Positions 35,631 to 44,575 of a stretch of DNA of 64,000 bases are shown here, piece after piece. The DNA is from CAYZWU01 sp964482235 (GTDB taxonomy: Bacteria > Planctomycetota > B15-G4 > CAYZWU01): positions 62,001-126,000 of the forward strand of contig CAYZWU010000009.1 of assembly GCA_964482235.1 (NCBI GenBank), given 5' to 3'. How positions within the stretch are numbered: the first letter of the stretch is position 1; every line of letters starts with the position of its first letter. The translations under genes and the position numbers were made by a program. The notes under the pieces are model-generated. The model was not told the DNA's origin. It ran no database searches and saw nothing but the letters and a program-made list of their open reading frames with translations.

Positions 35631-36632
35631 ATGCGATATATAGTAGCTCGCTACAGCGTGATGAACTACAGGGGCAACTTCCAGGTCGAGGATGACGAGG
35701 CCGTGGCAGGGAGCGAATGGTGCCTGATTCGATCGCCGAGAGGGATCGAACTGGGCAAGGCGCTCTGCGATCCCATCGAGTACGACGGGAAGGTCTCCTG
35801 GGTGAAGGGCTCGAAGAAGCACGATGACGGAAGAAAACAGGACAACGGAAATGTGCTCAGCCTGTCCGGAACGATTCTGCGCCCGGCGACCGATGCCGAC
35901 CGCGAGAGCGTCTCGCACCAGCGCAGGCTCGGTACGGAGGAAGAGATAAAGTTCTGCAACAGCCGCATCGAAGCCAACAAGCTCAACATGAACCTTGTCG
36001 GCGTGGAATATCTTTTCGATGCCGAGAAGATCATCTTCTATTTCCTGGCTGACGGCCGCGTCGACTTCAGGGCCCTGGTGCGGGACCTCGCCAAGAAATA
36101 CAGGACGCGGATCGAGATGAAGCAGATCGGCGTTCGCGACGAAGCGAGGCTTCTGGCCGAATACGAGCACTGCGGCCGCCCTCTCTGCTGCAAGAGCTTT
36201 CTCAGCAACCTCGAGCCCGTGACGATGAAAATGGCCAAGTGCCAGAAAACAACGCTCGATCCCTCCAAGATATCGGGCCGCTGCGGCCGGTTGATGTGCT
36301 GCCTGCGGTTCGAGGACAACGTCTATCAGGATCTGATGAAACAACTGCCCCGCAGGGGCGCCATAGTGAGGCTCAAATCGGGGCTGAGCAGGATTTTGTC
36401 GCAAGATGTTCTATTGCAGAGGGTTGCGGTTGAAACCGAGGCGGGGCAAAGAATGGTCGTCCAAGTCTCTGAAATCGAGGAAGTAATCCCTGCCGATGCC
36501 CGCCCCCAGAGGCAGAAGCAGCCTCCCAGGAAGGGGAAAGAGGATGTCAGGAAGCCTGAAAAGGACTCCGATAAGAAGTCCGAGAGAAAACCGGACAGGC
36601 GCCGACGCCCCAGAAAACGCAGGTCGCGGTAA
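35631..36632 (+). CDS. ricT: PSP1-domain protein, RicT (YaaT) family
   Basis: A 333-aa protein with the PSP1 C-terminal domain: VEYLFDAEKIIFYFLADGRVDFR (split across 125-150), then the conserved cysteines in CGRPLCCKSFL and ISGRCGRLMCCLRFE. In Bacillus RicT is part of an Fe-S complex acting on RNA maturation through RNase Y. The last 60 residues are a Lys/Arg-rich disordered tail, longer than usual. An N-terminal extension before the PSP1 core is also present. The holB-ricT linkage supports the assignment. Confidence 0.9.
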   Translation: MRYIVARYSVMNYRGNFQVEDDEAVAGSEWCLIRSPRGIELGKALCDPIEYDGKVSWVKGSKKHDDGRKQDNGNVLSLSGTILRPATDADRESVSHQRRLGTEEEIKFCNSRIEANKLNMNLVGVEYLFDAEKIIFYFLADGRVDFRALVRDLAKKYRTRIEMKQIGVRDEARLLAEYEHCGRPLCCKSFLSNLEPVTMKMAKCQKTTLDPSKISGRCGRLMCCLRFEDNVYQDLMKQLPRRGAIVRLKSGLSRILSQDVLLQRVAVETEAGQRMVVQVSEIEEVIPADARPQRQKQPPRKGKEDVRKPEKDSDKKSERKPDRRRRPRKRRSR

Positions 36633-36766
36633 AGATCCCTCCCAACACAACCGATAGAGAAGGTGATGGAAAAAGGGCTCCCGATCAGCCGGAAACCATT
36701 GAATCAGGCTGATTCGCGGAGCTGTCGGACCGCACGAGCGCGACGGGGATCCGGCGGCCTGGCCGG

Positions 36767-37174
36767 ATGACTGGCAGCATGACCAATCAGGACATCGACA
36801 GCAAGTTCAGAGCGCTCGCCAGAAATGAAAGGCGGTTCAGGCCCGGAGCCTATCACTTCATTCTCGACTCGCTGGACTATGTGAGCCAATACCTGGGAAA
36901 GAACAGGAAAAGCGGCCTCTCACGCCATGTGTCCGTCGAGGAGTTCCTTGAAGGGATCAGGGAATATGCCCTGGACGAGTACGGCCCTCTGGCGCGGGTC
37001 GTCCTCGAATACCTGGGGATCTACTCCACCGAGGATATCGGCGATCTGGTCTTTCAGCTCGTGGAGCTCGGATACCTCAACAGGCAGGACACGGAGCAGA
37101 AGGAGGATTTCTCGAACGGCTTCGATTTCAAGGAAGTCTTCGAGGAGAACTTCAAGGTGGTCATTCCCTGGTGA
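36767..37174 (+). CDS. Minf_1886-like conserved hypothetical protein
   Basis: A 135-aa soluble protein. The pattern FRPGAYHFILDSLDYV, HVSVEEFLEGIREYALDEYG, and DIGDLVFQLVELGYL resembles the small Minf_1886 family that I recall mainly from PVC-group genomes; its function is unknown. ATG at 36767; an ATG four codons later is equally possible. It is last in the tmk-holB-ricT group and ends at a clear terminator. Confidence 0.72.
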   Translation: MTGSMTNQDIDSKFRALARNERRFRPGAYHFILDSLDYVSQYLGKNRKSGLSRHVSVEEFLEGIREYALDEYGPLARVVLEYLGIYSTEDIGDLVFQLVELGYLNRQDTEQKEDFSNGFDFKEVFEENFKVVIPW

Positions 37175-37202
37175 CGGCCGGGGTTCCCGGAAATCGAATG
37201 TT

Positions 37203-37243
37203 AAACGCTGGCCCGGTGCTCCGAGCCAGCGTTTTTAGTTTTT
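37203..37243 (+). terminator. Rho-independent terminator
   Basis: Stem AAACGCTGGC (37203-37212) with GCCAGCGTTT (37225-37234), further CGG/CCG pairing inside the loop, then TTAGTTTTT. It lies between convergent genes (stops at 37174 and 37274). Confidence 0.9.
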
Positions 37244-37273
37244 GTCAGTACTCAAGAAGGGCGATGATCGGTA

Positions 37274-38317
37274 TCAATCGTTGTCCTGGGCTTCCTTTTT
37301 CGCCCTCTTCTCCTTGTACGCCTCGCACCTGCTGAAGAACGCTTTCTGGGCATCCTCGTCATTGATCTTCTTCTGCCAGATCTTGTAGACGCTGGTGATG
37401 GCCGTCCTGTTCCACTTCAGGTTTTCCTCCATTTGCTGGGTGTCGCCCTTGACCGGCGTGTCCACATGTCCGCCCGAGACCTCGGCGTTCCACATCTCGG
37501 CAATCCGGAAGGCCAGGGCCACTTGGTCACGCTTGAGAAGGTCGACGCCGTTGAAGGCGTTCAGGTAGATCGGCACACGATTACGCCAGTCCGATTTCTT
37601 GAATTCCTTGAATAGCCTGCTCCTCTTGAACTTGGGCAGATCTTCCCTGACGAATCCGTCCATGTAACACTCGGTGAGACGGTCGAAGGTCGCCTGGTCG
37701 CAGCCGATGATCGGCGGCAGCGGCTCGAGGTTGATGATGGGGTCGATGACCTCAGGCTCCTCGGGCTTGCTGGGCTCTGGAGTGGTCTCGGCAGTATCCT
37801 CCGGCTGCGTCTCCTCGGGAGTCGTCTCATCGACAGGGGTCGTCTCATCGACAGTGTTCGTCTCATCCTCGTCGGGCTGCACGGCAGTCTTTTCCGGCTC
37901 GTCAACGACTTCGTCGTCGCCGTTGTCGCCCATGACGACGAAGAGAACGATGATCAATGCCACGGCAGCCACGCCTCCGGCGATCCAGATCCACATCTGG
38001 TTGCTCGATTCGGCTTCGTCATCATCCCGGGAGCGCCTGGAGCTTCTTTTCCGGGTTGCCGCGCCTCGTTTCCTGGCTGCTGCACCGCCTCTTCGGGCTC
38101 GGACAGCATCCTTGCCGGCCACACCGGCCTTCTTTGCCGCAGGAGCGGCGGCCGGAGCCTCTTCCGTCACTTCCTCTGGCTCAGGAGCAGGGGCTTCGAG
38201 CGGGGGGATGACGACCGTGCCTCCGCATTTCTTGCACTTTCCCTTGGTGCCGGTGAAAGTGGGGGGGATCTTGTACTTGGCGTTACACTGCGAACAAGTG
38301 CCAGTCCGTTCGGTCAT
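37274..38317 (-). CDS. Zinc-ribbon membrane-anchored protein of unknown function
   Basis: A 347-aa protein. An N-terminal zinc ribbon of MJ0042 type (GTCSQCNAKYKIP and GKCKKCGGTVVIPP) is followed by an Ala/Arg/Lys-rich cytoplasmic stretch. One membrane helix (MWIWIAGGVAAVALIIVLFVV, near 107-128) precedes a Thr/Pro/Glu/Asp-rich stalk with repeated VDETTP units. A C-terminal helical domain of about 140 residues would then be periplasmic. No catalytic motif. The layout is the same as in the next gene upstream (38437-39639). Confidence 0.72.
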   Translation of the reverse strand: MTERTGTCSQCNAKYKIPPTFTGTKGKCKKCGGTVVIPPLEAPAPEPEEVTEEAPAAAPAAKKAGVAGKDAVRARRGGAAARKRGAATRKRSSRRSRDDDEAESSNQMWIWIAGGVAAVALIIVLFVVMGDNGDDEVVDEPEKTAVQPDEDETNTVDETTPVDETTPEETQPEDTAETTPEPSKPEEPEVIDPIINLEPLPPIIGCDQATFDRLTECYMDGFVREDLPKFKRSRLFKEFKKSDWRNRVPIYLNAFNGVDLLKRDQVALAFRIAEMWNAEVSGGHVDTPVKGDTQQMEENLKWNRTAITSVYKIWQKKINDEDAQKAFFSRCEAYKEKRAKKEAQDND

Positions 38318-38436
38318 GACTTCTCCTCTTTTTGGCGAGATCGATGAGAGCGCTGAAAGTGGCTATTGTTCTTATCTTATGTCTCCAATGGACCGAAGCA
38401 AGGAAAAATGCTCTTCCAGGGAACAAGGTCTGCGCC

Positions 38437-39639
38437 CTACCAGTCTTCCTTGTTTTTCTTGTCCTTCGTCGGTTCCCAGTGATCCTTGTTTCGCCTCCAC
38501 CAGCCGAACCAGAGGCTCACGGATTTTTCCAGGGCCGCCTCCATGGAGATGAAATCGCCGCCTGAACGGAATCCGGGAGAGAATCCGAACGACTGGTCCG
38601 TGATCTCCCTCAGGATCCCGATGCACTTGTTGGCCCGTGCCACATGGTCCATCTCCTTGAAGTCGAGGTCCACCAGCAGGTTGAGGACAACGGGGATGGC
38701 CGGCTTCCCCATGGTGATCAGCCTCTCCTTCGCCTCGCGCGAGAGCGAGCGGTCCGACGAGCAGAGGTCGTCGGCAAGGCGTTCGAACTCCCTCTTCTTC
38801 TCCTCGCTCGTGTCAGGCAGAAGATCGACCTTCTCGATCTCCGCCTCGGGATTGATCCGGCGGGAGTACTTTTCGTCCAGGGTCTTTGGCTTGTTATCCG
38901 CCACCTCGTCGAGGTCGCCGCCGTATGGCTGGCCCAAGGTCAGGCTGGCCATGAGCCAGTTCTTCCCGATCTTCACCAGGTGGAAATCCCTCTGCTGGCA
39001 GCGGCCGTTCCGGTTGTTGCGGAGCAGAACCTCCACGTGGGCCTTGCCTCCCTCGCACGACGTCTCCAGCGTCTTCTCGACGGTGGCGCCCGAGAGGAAA
39101 TTCTCGCTTTCCTCGGAGCCACCGGTGAGCTGTTCGATGTATTCCTGTTTCTTGAAGATCCGATCCGTCTCGCTGAAGTCGTTCCAGAATGTGCCGTCCG
39201 CCTCGGTCAGCGAGGCGTGATATGCCGGAAAGTTGATCATCTGCGTGAGCTTGTCGATGTTGTTGTCGATCGATGCGTTGATGAAGTCGACGCAGAACTG
39301 CTCTCGCTCGGTGCGAATCACCTGATCCGCCTGGTCCTCGACCTGGTCCGTTTTCGGTGACGGATCCTCCCTCTGAACGGTTTTCTTCTCATCGGCCTTG
39401 GCGGAATCGTCCGACCTGTCGATGTTCGCCTCGACGATCAGGATGATGACCACGAAGATCCCCACGCCCATCCCGATGAGCGGCCAGAACATGGGATTCT
39501 TCTTCTTCGACTTCGCGGCCGACTTGCGTGCCAGGGCCCGGAAGAGATTGCCGCATTTCTTGCAGCGGATCTTCTTCTCGAGAACCTTCAGCTGGACATC
39601 GTACTCACTGCGGCAGTTGGGACAGACAATGACGGGCAT
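38437..39639 (-). CDS. Zinc-ribbon membrane-anchored protein with HEAT-like tail
   Basis: A 400-aa protein. Zinc ribbon (IVCPNCRSEYDV and IRCKKCGNLF), a basic stretch, then one membrane helix (MFWPLIGMGVGIFVVIILIV, near 50-69). The extracytoplasmic part includes an NTF2/DUF4878-like segment (REQFCVDFINASIDNNIDKL) and ends in HEAT-like helices and WFGWWRRNKDHW, similar to tails at 17816 and 57419. Function unknown. Same orientation as the 37274 gene and 119 nt before it; probably the first gene of a pair. Confidence 0.72.
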   Translation of the reverse strand: MPVIVCPNCRSEYDVQLKVLEKKIRCKKCGNLFRALARKSAAKSKKKNPMFWPLIGMGVGIFVVIILIVEANIDRSDDSAKADEKKTVQREDPSPKTDQVEDQADQVIRTEREQFCVDFINASIDNNIDKLTQMINFPAYHASLTEADGTFWNDFSETDRIFKKQEYIEQLTGGSEESENFLSGATVEKTLETSCEGGKAHVEVLLRNNRNGRCQQRDFHLVKIGKNWLMASLTLGQPYGGDLDEVADNKPKTLDEKYSRRINPEAEIEKVDLLPDTSEEKKREFERLADDLCSSDRSLSREAKERLITMGKPAIPVVLNLLVDLDFKEMDHVARANKCIGILREITDQSFGFSPGFRSGGDFISMEAALEKSVSLWFGWWRRNKDHWEPTKDKKNKEDW

Positions 39640-39706
39640 AGCGCAATTCCCGGGATGAGAGGACCACGGCCAGGAGAAAGGTGCCGGACTCCTGGAAATA
39701 CAATTT

Positions 39707-39768
39707 CCTCAGGCAGAAGCAGCCTGAGGGTGCGTGCCATCTAAATATAATGGAGCATTTCTGTCAAG
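39707..39768. promoter_or_regulatory. Divergent promoter region with small hairpin, zinc-ribbon gene / uvrB
   Basis: CCTCAGGC/GCCTGAGG hairpin (39707-39729, 7-nt loop). On the minus strand TTGACA (39768-39763) with AT-rich TATATTTAG further on could serve the leftward zinc-ribbon gene, although the exact -10 is ambiguous. TATAAT also occurs on the plus strand at 39746-39751. Confidence 0.4.
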
Positions 39769-39812
39769 GGAGGGGGAGCGGGCTTGCAGGATCGCTGCCC
39801 GGGCCGTTCCGC

Positions 39813-39842
39813 TCGACGCTCCATGCCGCGGTGAGGTATAAT
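39813..39842 (+). promoter_or_regulatory. Promoter of uvrB
   Basis: TCGACG (39813-39818), an 18-nt spacer and a perfect TATAAT (39837-39842), 40 nt before the uvrB ATG. No LexA-type palindrome was recognised. Confidence 0.6.
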
Positions 39843-39881
39843 CCTCATTTTGCGGCTTAGGTCCCGCACCCTGGAGAAGAG

Positions 39882-41882
39882 ATGCCAAAAGCCTCCTTCA
39901 AGCTTGTGAGCGAGTTCAAGCCTGCCGGCGATCAGCCCGATGCCGTCGACGTGCTGGCAGAGAGAGCGAAGAAGGGCGTGAAGGAACAGGTCCTCCTGGG
40001 GGTCACCGGATCGGGGAAGACGTTCACCATGGCCAACGTGATCCAGAAGGTCGGCCGCCCGACGCTGATCATGGCCCATAACAAGACGCTGGCCGCCCAG
40101 CTCTACGGCGAGTTCAAGGAGCTCTTTCCCGAGAACGCGGTCGAATACTTCGTATCCTACTATGACTACTATCAGCCCGAGGCCTACATCCCGCGGACCG
40201 ACACGTTCATCGAGAAGGACGCCTCGATCAACGAGCGGATCGACAAGATGCGCAACTCGGCGACCCGCTCCCTTCTGACGCGGGACGATGTGATCATCGT
40301 CGCGTCGGTCTCGTGCATCTACGGCCTCGGCTCGCCCGATGCGTACGATGAGATGGCCGTTCCGGTGGAAAGGGGGCAGTGCCTCGATCGCGACGGCCTG
40401 CTTCGCGACCTCACGATGATCCAGTACCAGCGCAACAACATCGAGCTGAAGCGGGGATCGTTCCGCGCCCGCGGCGACGTGGTGGAGATCTTTCCCGCCT
40501 ACGAGGACAACCGGCTCGTCCGGATCGAGTTCTTCGACGACGAGGTGGAGAGCATCGTGGAGGTGGCTTCACTGACCGGAGAGGTGCTGGAAGAGAAGGA
40601 CTCCGCCACGATCTTTCCCGGCAGCCATTACATCACACCAGCCGAGCGTCTCAAGCGCGCCGTGGACCTCATACGCGGTGAGCTCCAGGATCGGCTCGAG
40701 TTCTTCAAGTCGAAGGCCAAGCTCCTCGAGGGCCAGCGCCTCGAAAAGCGTACCCTCTTCGACCTGGAAACGCTGGAGGAGAACGGATTCTGCCCCGGGA
40801 TCGAGAACTACTCTCGCCACCTGGACGGCAGGGACGAGGGCGAACCGCCGGCCACGCTGATCAACTACTTTCCAGGCGACTTCCTCCTCTTCATCGACGA
40901 GAGCCATCAGTCCGTTCCGCAGATCGGTGCGATGTACCGCGGGGACAGGTCGCGCAAGAAGGCGCTGGTGGAGCACGGCTTCCGCCTGCTCTCCGCCCTG
41001 GACAACAGGCCTCTTCGATTCCAGGAGTTCGAGAAGCTCCTGCACCAGGTGATCTACGTTTCGGCCACGCCCGGTCCGTACGAGATGGACCGCTGCACCG
41101 GCAATGTCGTGGAGCAGATCATCCGGCCCACGGGCCTGATCGATCCGGCGGTGGAGGTGCGGCCGGCCGAGGGACAGGTGGACGACCTCATGTCCGAGAT
41201 CCGGGAGCGCGCCGGCAAGGGGGAAAGGGTGCTGGTCACCACCTTGACGAAGAGGATGTCCGAGGAGCTCACCGATTACTATCTGGCGGCGGGGATGAAG
41301 GTCAAGTACCTCCACTCCGACATCAACACGATCAAGCGCACCGAGATCATCCGTGAGCTCAGGACGGGACTCTACGATACCCTGATCGGCATCAACCTTC
41401 TCCGCGAGGGCCTCGACATCCCCGAGGTCTCGCTCGTTGCCGTGCTCGACGCGGACAGGGAGGGCTTTCTTCGTTCCACCACATCGCTGATCCAGACCTT
41501 CGGCCGGGCGGCGCGCAACGTGAACGGCCGCGTGATCCTCTACGCCGCCGAGGTGACGGGCTCGATGCGAGCCGCCATGGAGGAGACCGACCGGCGCCGC
41601 GCGATCCAGGCGGAGTACAACGAGCGGATGGGGATCACTCCGGAGAGCGTTCGCAAGAACATCGGGGAGATCCTCGATTCGGTCTTCGAGGCCGACTACG
41701 TGACGCTTCCGGAGGCGAAGGAGGCGATCCCCGAGGGGGCGGACGCGGCATGGATCGGAAAGGCGATCGCCAAGACCCGCGGGGAGATGCTGAAGGCGGC
41801 CCGTGATCTCGAATTCGAGAAGGCCGCCTCCCTGAGAGACAAGATGATCGAACTCCAGGAGCTGGAGTTGAGGTTTCTGTAA
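39882..41882 (+). CDS. uvrB: Excinuclease ABC subunit B
   Basis: A 666-aa UvrB, the DNA-loading helicase-like subunit of nucleotide excision repair. P-loop GVTGSGKTFTMANV near residues 42-55, the beta-hairpin YFVSYYDYYQPEAYIP, the DESH box (FIDESHQSVPQ), the motif QTFGRAARNVNG and a C-terminal UVR motif (DLEFEKAASLRDKM). Full length. The stop codon TAA lies within the first unit of a 25-nt tandem repeat. uvrC follows 87 nt later, giving a uvrBC pair. Confidence 0.97.
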   Translation: MPKASFKLVSEFKPAGDQPDAVDVLAERAKKGVKEQVLLGVTGSGKTFTMANVIQKVGRPTLIMAHNKTLAAQLYGEFKELFPENAVEYFVSYYDYYQPEAYIPRTDTFIEKDASINERIDKMRNSATRSLLTRDDVIIVASVSCIYGLGSPDAYDEMAVPVERGQCLDRDGLLRDLTMIQYQRNNIELKRGSFRARGDVVEIFPAYEDNRLVRIEFFDDEVESIVEVASLTGEVLEEKDSATIFPGSHYITPAERLKRAVDLIRGELQDRLEFFKSKAKLLEGQRLEKRTLFDLETLEENGFCPGIENYSRHLDGRDEGEPPATLINYFPGDFLLFIDESHQSVPQIGAMYRGDRSRKKALVEHGFRLLSALDNRPLRFQEFEKLLHQVIYVSATPGPYEMDRCTGNVVEQIIRPTGLIDPAVEVRPAEGQVDDLMSEIRERAGKGERVLVTTLTKRMSEELTDYYLAAGMKVKYLHSDINTIKRTEIIRELRTGLYDTLIGINLLREGLDIPEVSLVAVLDADREGFLRSTTSLIQTFGRAARNVNGRVILYAAEVTGSMRAAMEETDRRRAIQAEYNERMGITPESVRKNIGEILDSVFEADYVTLPEAKEAIPEGADAAWIGKAIAKTRGEMLKAARDLEFEKAASLRDKMIELQELELRFL

Positions 41883-41924
41883 TCTCGCTAGATGATTACT
41901 TCTGTAATCTCGCTAGATGATTAC
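41875..41924. repeat. 25-nt tandem repeat, two identical units
   Basis: Two exact 25-nt units (41875-41899 and 41900-41924). Each contains GTAATC-TCGCTAGAT-GATTAC, a 6-bp stem with a 9-nt loop. The first unit contains the uvrB stop codon. Related units occur at 44035-44095 and, more weakly, at 45671-45710. Confidence 0.85.
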
Positions 41925-41969
41925 TCCGGTAGCGGACGCGAGGGAGAGGCGGTTGCGCGGAGGCAGGAG

Positions 41970-43811
41970 ATGAATCCCACGCTGCGGAGAAAGCTCGATC
42001 ACATCCCCCTGTCTCCCGGCGTCTACCTGATGAAGGACGGTGACGGCGAGGTGATCTACATCGGCAAGGCCGTGTCTCTGAGGAACCGCGTGCTCTCCTA
42101 CTTCAGGGATTCCATATCCGACACACGGCCGGCGGCGCGCCACATCGGGACCAAGGCGGAGGACCTCGACCTCATCGTCACGCGCAACGAGACCGAGGCG
42201 TTTCTCCTGGAAAACAACCTGATCAAGAAGTTCAAGCCCTGCTACAACATCCGCCTTCGCGACGACAAGTCCTTCCTCAGCATCAAGGTGGACTTGAGCC
42301 ACCCCTTCCCGGCCGCGGTCCCGGTGCGCAAGCCGCGGCGGGACAAGTCCCTCTATTTCGGGCCGTACACGTCAGCGGGCGCCATGCGCTCGATCCTTCG
42401 TTTCCTTCGCACCGTCTTTCCCCTGCGGATCTGCTCGGACAGGGAGTTCAGGAGCCGGTCGCGGCCCTGCATCCAGCACCAGATCCATCGCTGCAGCGCG
42501 CCGTGTTGCGGCCTGATCACGGAGCAAGCCTACCGGAAGGACCTCGACGCGGCTCTCCAGATTCTGAAAGGCAAGGTGGACGATCTCAAGGAGAAGCTTC
42601 GCCAGGAGATGCAGAAGGCGGCCGATGAGATGCGGTACGAGGATGCCGCCCGCGTGAGGGAAAGGATCAAGCATCTCGATACCTTCACCAGGACGCAGAA
42701 GGTGGAGCTCCTGCGGTTTCGTGACGCCGACGTGATCGGCTTCCACAAGGAAGGGCGGTTCTTCGAGGTGGCGGTGCTCTTCTTCCGCGACGGCAAGCTC
42801 GTGGCGTCGAGCCCCTTCTCCTTCGAGCTGGCCTTCGAGCCCGAGGAGATGATCTCCCAGTTCGTGCTCCGCTTCTACGGCGACAGGCGCCACATCCCTT
42901 CCGAGATCTTTCTGCCTGTTGCCCTGCCGGACATGGACTCCATGGAACAATATCTGAGGGACCGCCGGAAGGGAGGGGTGCGGCTCAAGGTGCCCAGGCG
43001 CGGCAACGCCCTGAAACTCGTGCAGATGGCGGAAGAGAACGCGCGCCTCGCCCTGCGTGCCTCGAGGGGGATCCGGGAGGTGGCTGCCTCTGTTGCCGAG
43101 GCGCTCCGCGTCACCCTGAAGATGACGAAGGCCCCGCTGCGCATCGAGGGCGTGGATATCTCGAACACCTCGGGCAACCAGGCCGTGGGCTCTCTCGTCC
43201 ATTTCCGAGACGGCGAACCGCTGAAGAGTCGTTACAGGCGCTTCCGGGTGAAGAGCGTGGAAGGGGCGGACGATTACGCCATGATCCGCGAGGTGCTGAT
43301 CCGCCGGTTCAAGAGGGGCCGGGCCGAGCGGAATCTACCCGACCTCCTTCTCGTCGACGGCGGACCGGGGCAGGTGGCCCAGGCTGTTCGCGCCGCCGAG
43401 GAGGCGGGCGCTGCATCCTGTGCGGTTGTCGGGATGGCCAAGGGAGAGACGCGGGCGCGAGCGGTGAAAAGCGAAAAGGGCAAAACGGACAAGCTCTATC
43501 TGCCCGGATCGAGGATGCCGGTGGACATCGATCCCGACTCGGATGCCTTCAAGCTCCTGCAGCGCGTCCGCGACGAGGCACACCGCTTCGCGCTGGCCTA
43601 TCACCGGCTTCTGCGGGGGAAGGCCACCTTCTCATCGCCCCTCCATGCCCTGGAGGGACTTGGCAAGGAGCGGCGGCGGCGGGTCCTGGAGCGATTCGGC
43701 GGTTTGCGCGGGCTGAAAGCAGCCTCGCTGGAAGAGATCATGTCCGTCAAGGGGATAGGTCCGCAGCTGGCCAGGCGGATTCTCGATGCGGTGCGGGGTG
43801 AGCGCCGTTGA
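41970..43811 (+). CDS. uvrC: Excinuclease ABC subunit C
   Basis: A 613-aa UvrC, which cuts the damaged strand on both sides of the lesion. The GIY-YIG nuclease domain is at the N-terminus (GVYLMKDGDGEVIYIGKA), the UVR motif near 205-225 (EMRYEDAARVRERIKHL), the RNase H-like C-terminal nuclease (IEGVDISNTSGNQAVGS; LLVDGGPGQ), and tandem HhH at the end (SVKGIGPQLARRILDAV). The start is ATG 41970 with GGAGGCAGGAG directly upstream; the longer frame from 41892 would translate the 25-nt repeat and lacks family similarity. Confidence 0.96.
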   Translation: MNPTLRRKLDHIPLSPGVYLMKDGDGEVIYIGKAVSLRNRVLSYFRDSISDTRPAARHIGTKAEDLDLIVTRNETEAFLLENNLIKKFKPCYNIRLRDDKSFLSIKVDLSHPFPAAVPVRKPRRDKSLYFGPYTSAGAMRSILRFLRTVFPLRICSDREFRSRSRPCIQHQIHRCSAPCCGLITEQAYRKDLDAALQILKGKVDDLKEKLRQEMQKAADEMRYEDAARVRERIKHLDTFTRTQKVELLRFRDADVIGFHKEGRFFEVAVLFFRDGKLVASSPFSFELAFEPEEMISQFVLRFYGDRRHIPSEIFLPVALPDMDSMEQYLRDRRKGGVRLKVPRRGNALKLVQMAEENARLALRASRGIREVAASVAEALRVTLKMTKAPLRIEGVDISNTSGNQAVGSLVHFRDGEPLKSRYRRFRVKSVEGADDYAMIREVLIRRFKRGRAERNLPDLLLVDGGPGQVAQAVRAAEEAGAASCAVVGMAKGETRARAVKSEKGKTDKLYLPGSRMPVDIDPDSDAFKLLQRVRDEAHRFALAYHRLLRGKATFSSPLHALEGLGKERRRRVLERFGGLRGLKAASLEEIMSVKGIGPQLARRILDAVRGERR

Positions 43812-43970
43812 CCGTCCTCGGGCGAGGATGGAATTTTTTTTATTTTTCCTGAACGATCCGCGCCTGATTTCCGCTTTTCCTAATAGCAATGATGTCTCGG
43901 AACCTCCGTTCCCCGGAAGCGGAGAAGTATAGACTTTGGGAGCTGGTGAGTCCTGGGTTTTTCTTCATGA

Positions 43971-44003
43971 AGAAGGGAGAGGGCCAAAAACCCTCTCCCT
44001 TCT
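43971..44003. terminator. Hairpin terminator between convergent uvrC and fabZ-like genes
   Basis: A 13-bp perfect stem (AGAAGGGAGAGGG at 43971-43983 with CCCTCTCCCTTCT at 43991-44003) and a CCAAAAA loop. U-tracts are weak on both sides, but position and strength suggest bidirectional termination. Confidence 0.75.
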
Positions 44004-44034
44004 GCTTATTACGGCAATTATCCAGTGATCGCCT

Positions 44035-44095
44035 CTGTAATCTCGCTAGGTGATCACCCCGGTGATCTCGTTAGATGATCACCCCGGTGATCTCG
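44035..44095. repeat. 25-nt repeat, two units and a partial third
   Basis: Units at 44035-44059 and 44060-44084 and a partial unit from 44085. Stems read GTGATC-TCGTTAGAT-GATCAC in the second unit, against GTAATC-GATTAC at 41875: an A-T pair changed to G-C on both sides. The unit at 44035 is mixed (GTAATC with GATCAC). The repeats overlap the 3' end of the fabZ-like gene and encode its last residues. Confidence 0.8.
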
Positions 44096-44550
44096 CCCTG
44101 GAATACGAGGTCGTTTCCCACCAGGCCCTGAGCCTTGATCGAAAAGGTCCTCGAGCGAAGCTTGTACAGCTCGGAGACCATGTAGAGATCGTCGCCGGGA
44201 ACGACCTGCTTGCGAAACTTCACGTTGTCCGTTCCGGCGAATCCGAAAAAGCGATCCCGCACCTCCTCCTTGACCATCTTGATATGAATCGTGGCCATCT
44301 GCGCTGCCGTTTCGATCATGAGCACTCCCGGCAGAACGGGCCGCCCGGGAATGTGTCCGCGAACCCAGAACTCGTCATCCCTGACCTTTTTCAATCCCAC
44401 GGCAAATTGCGCTTCGCGATTGAAATCCATCACGGCATCGATATGGAGCATCTCGAACCGCTGCTGCAGGTATGTTTTCACCTGCTCCTGGTCGAGCAGG
44501 ATCTTTTCTTTCTCGATCTGTTCCGGCTGCAGAATCAACTTCACAGGCAT
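44071..44550 (-). CDS. fabZ: FabZ-like beta-hydroxyacyl-ACP dehydratase
   Basis: A 159-aa hotdog-fold protein. The dehydratase active site is present: GHIPGRPVLPGVLMIETAAQ, with the catalytic His and the Glu 14 residues on. FabZ removes water from 3-hydroxyacyl-ACP in fatty acid and lipid A precursor synthesis. Length is normal, but the N-terminal part (RFEMLHIDAVMDF) diverges from standard FabZ, so a related dehydratase is possible. The final residues (GEITGVII) and stop are encoded by the 25-nt repeat. It starts 25 nt downstream of the carboxypeptidase-regulatory-domain gene, likely the same transcript. Confidence 0.85.
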   Translation of the reverse strand: MPVKLILQPEQIEKEKILLDQEQVKTYLQQRFEMLHIDAVMDFNREAQFAVGLKKVRDDEFWVRGHIPGRPVLPGVLMIETAAQMATIHIKMVKEEVRDRFFGFAGTDNVKFRKQVVPGDDLYMVSELYKLRSRTFSIKAQGLVGNDLVFQGEITGVII

Positions 44551-44575
44551 GGGAATCCCTTTCTCTGATGGGGGG

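Noticed and set aside
41875..41924. CRISPR or minisatellite reading of the 25-nt units
   Set aside because: Units are directly adjacent with no spacers and only two copies; no cas genes are nearby.
41892..41969. N-terminal extension of UvrC from 41892
   Set aside because: It would translate the 25-nt repeat and lacks similarity to UvrC; ATG 41970 has an ideal ribosome site.
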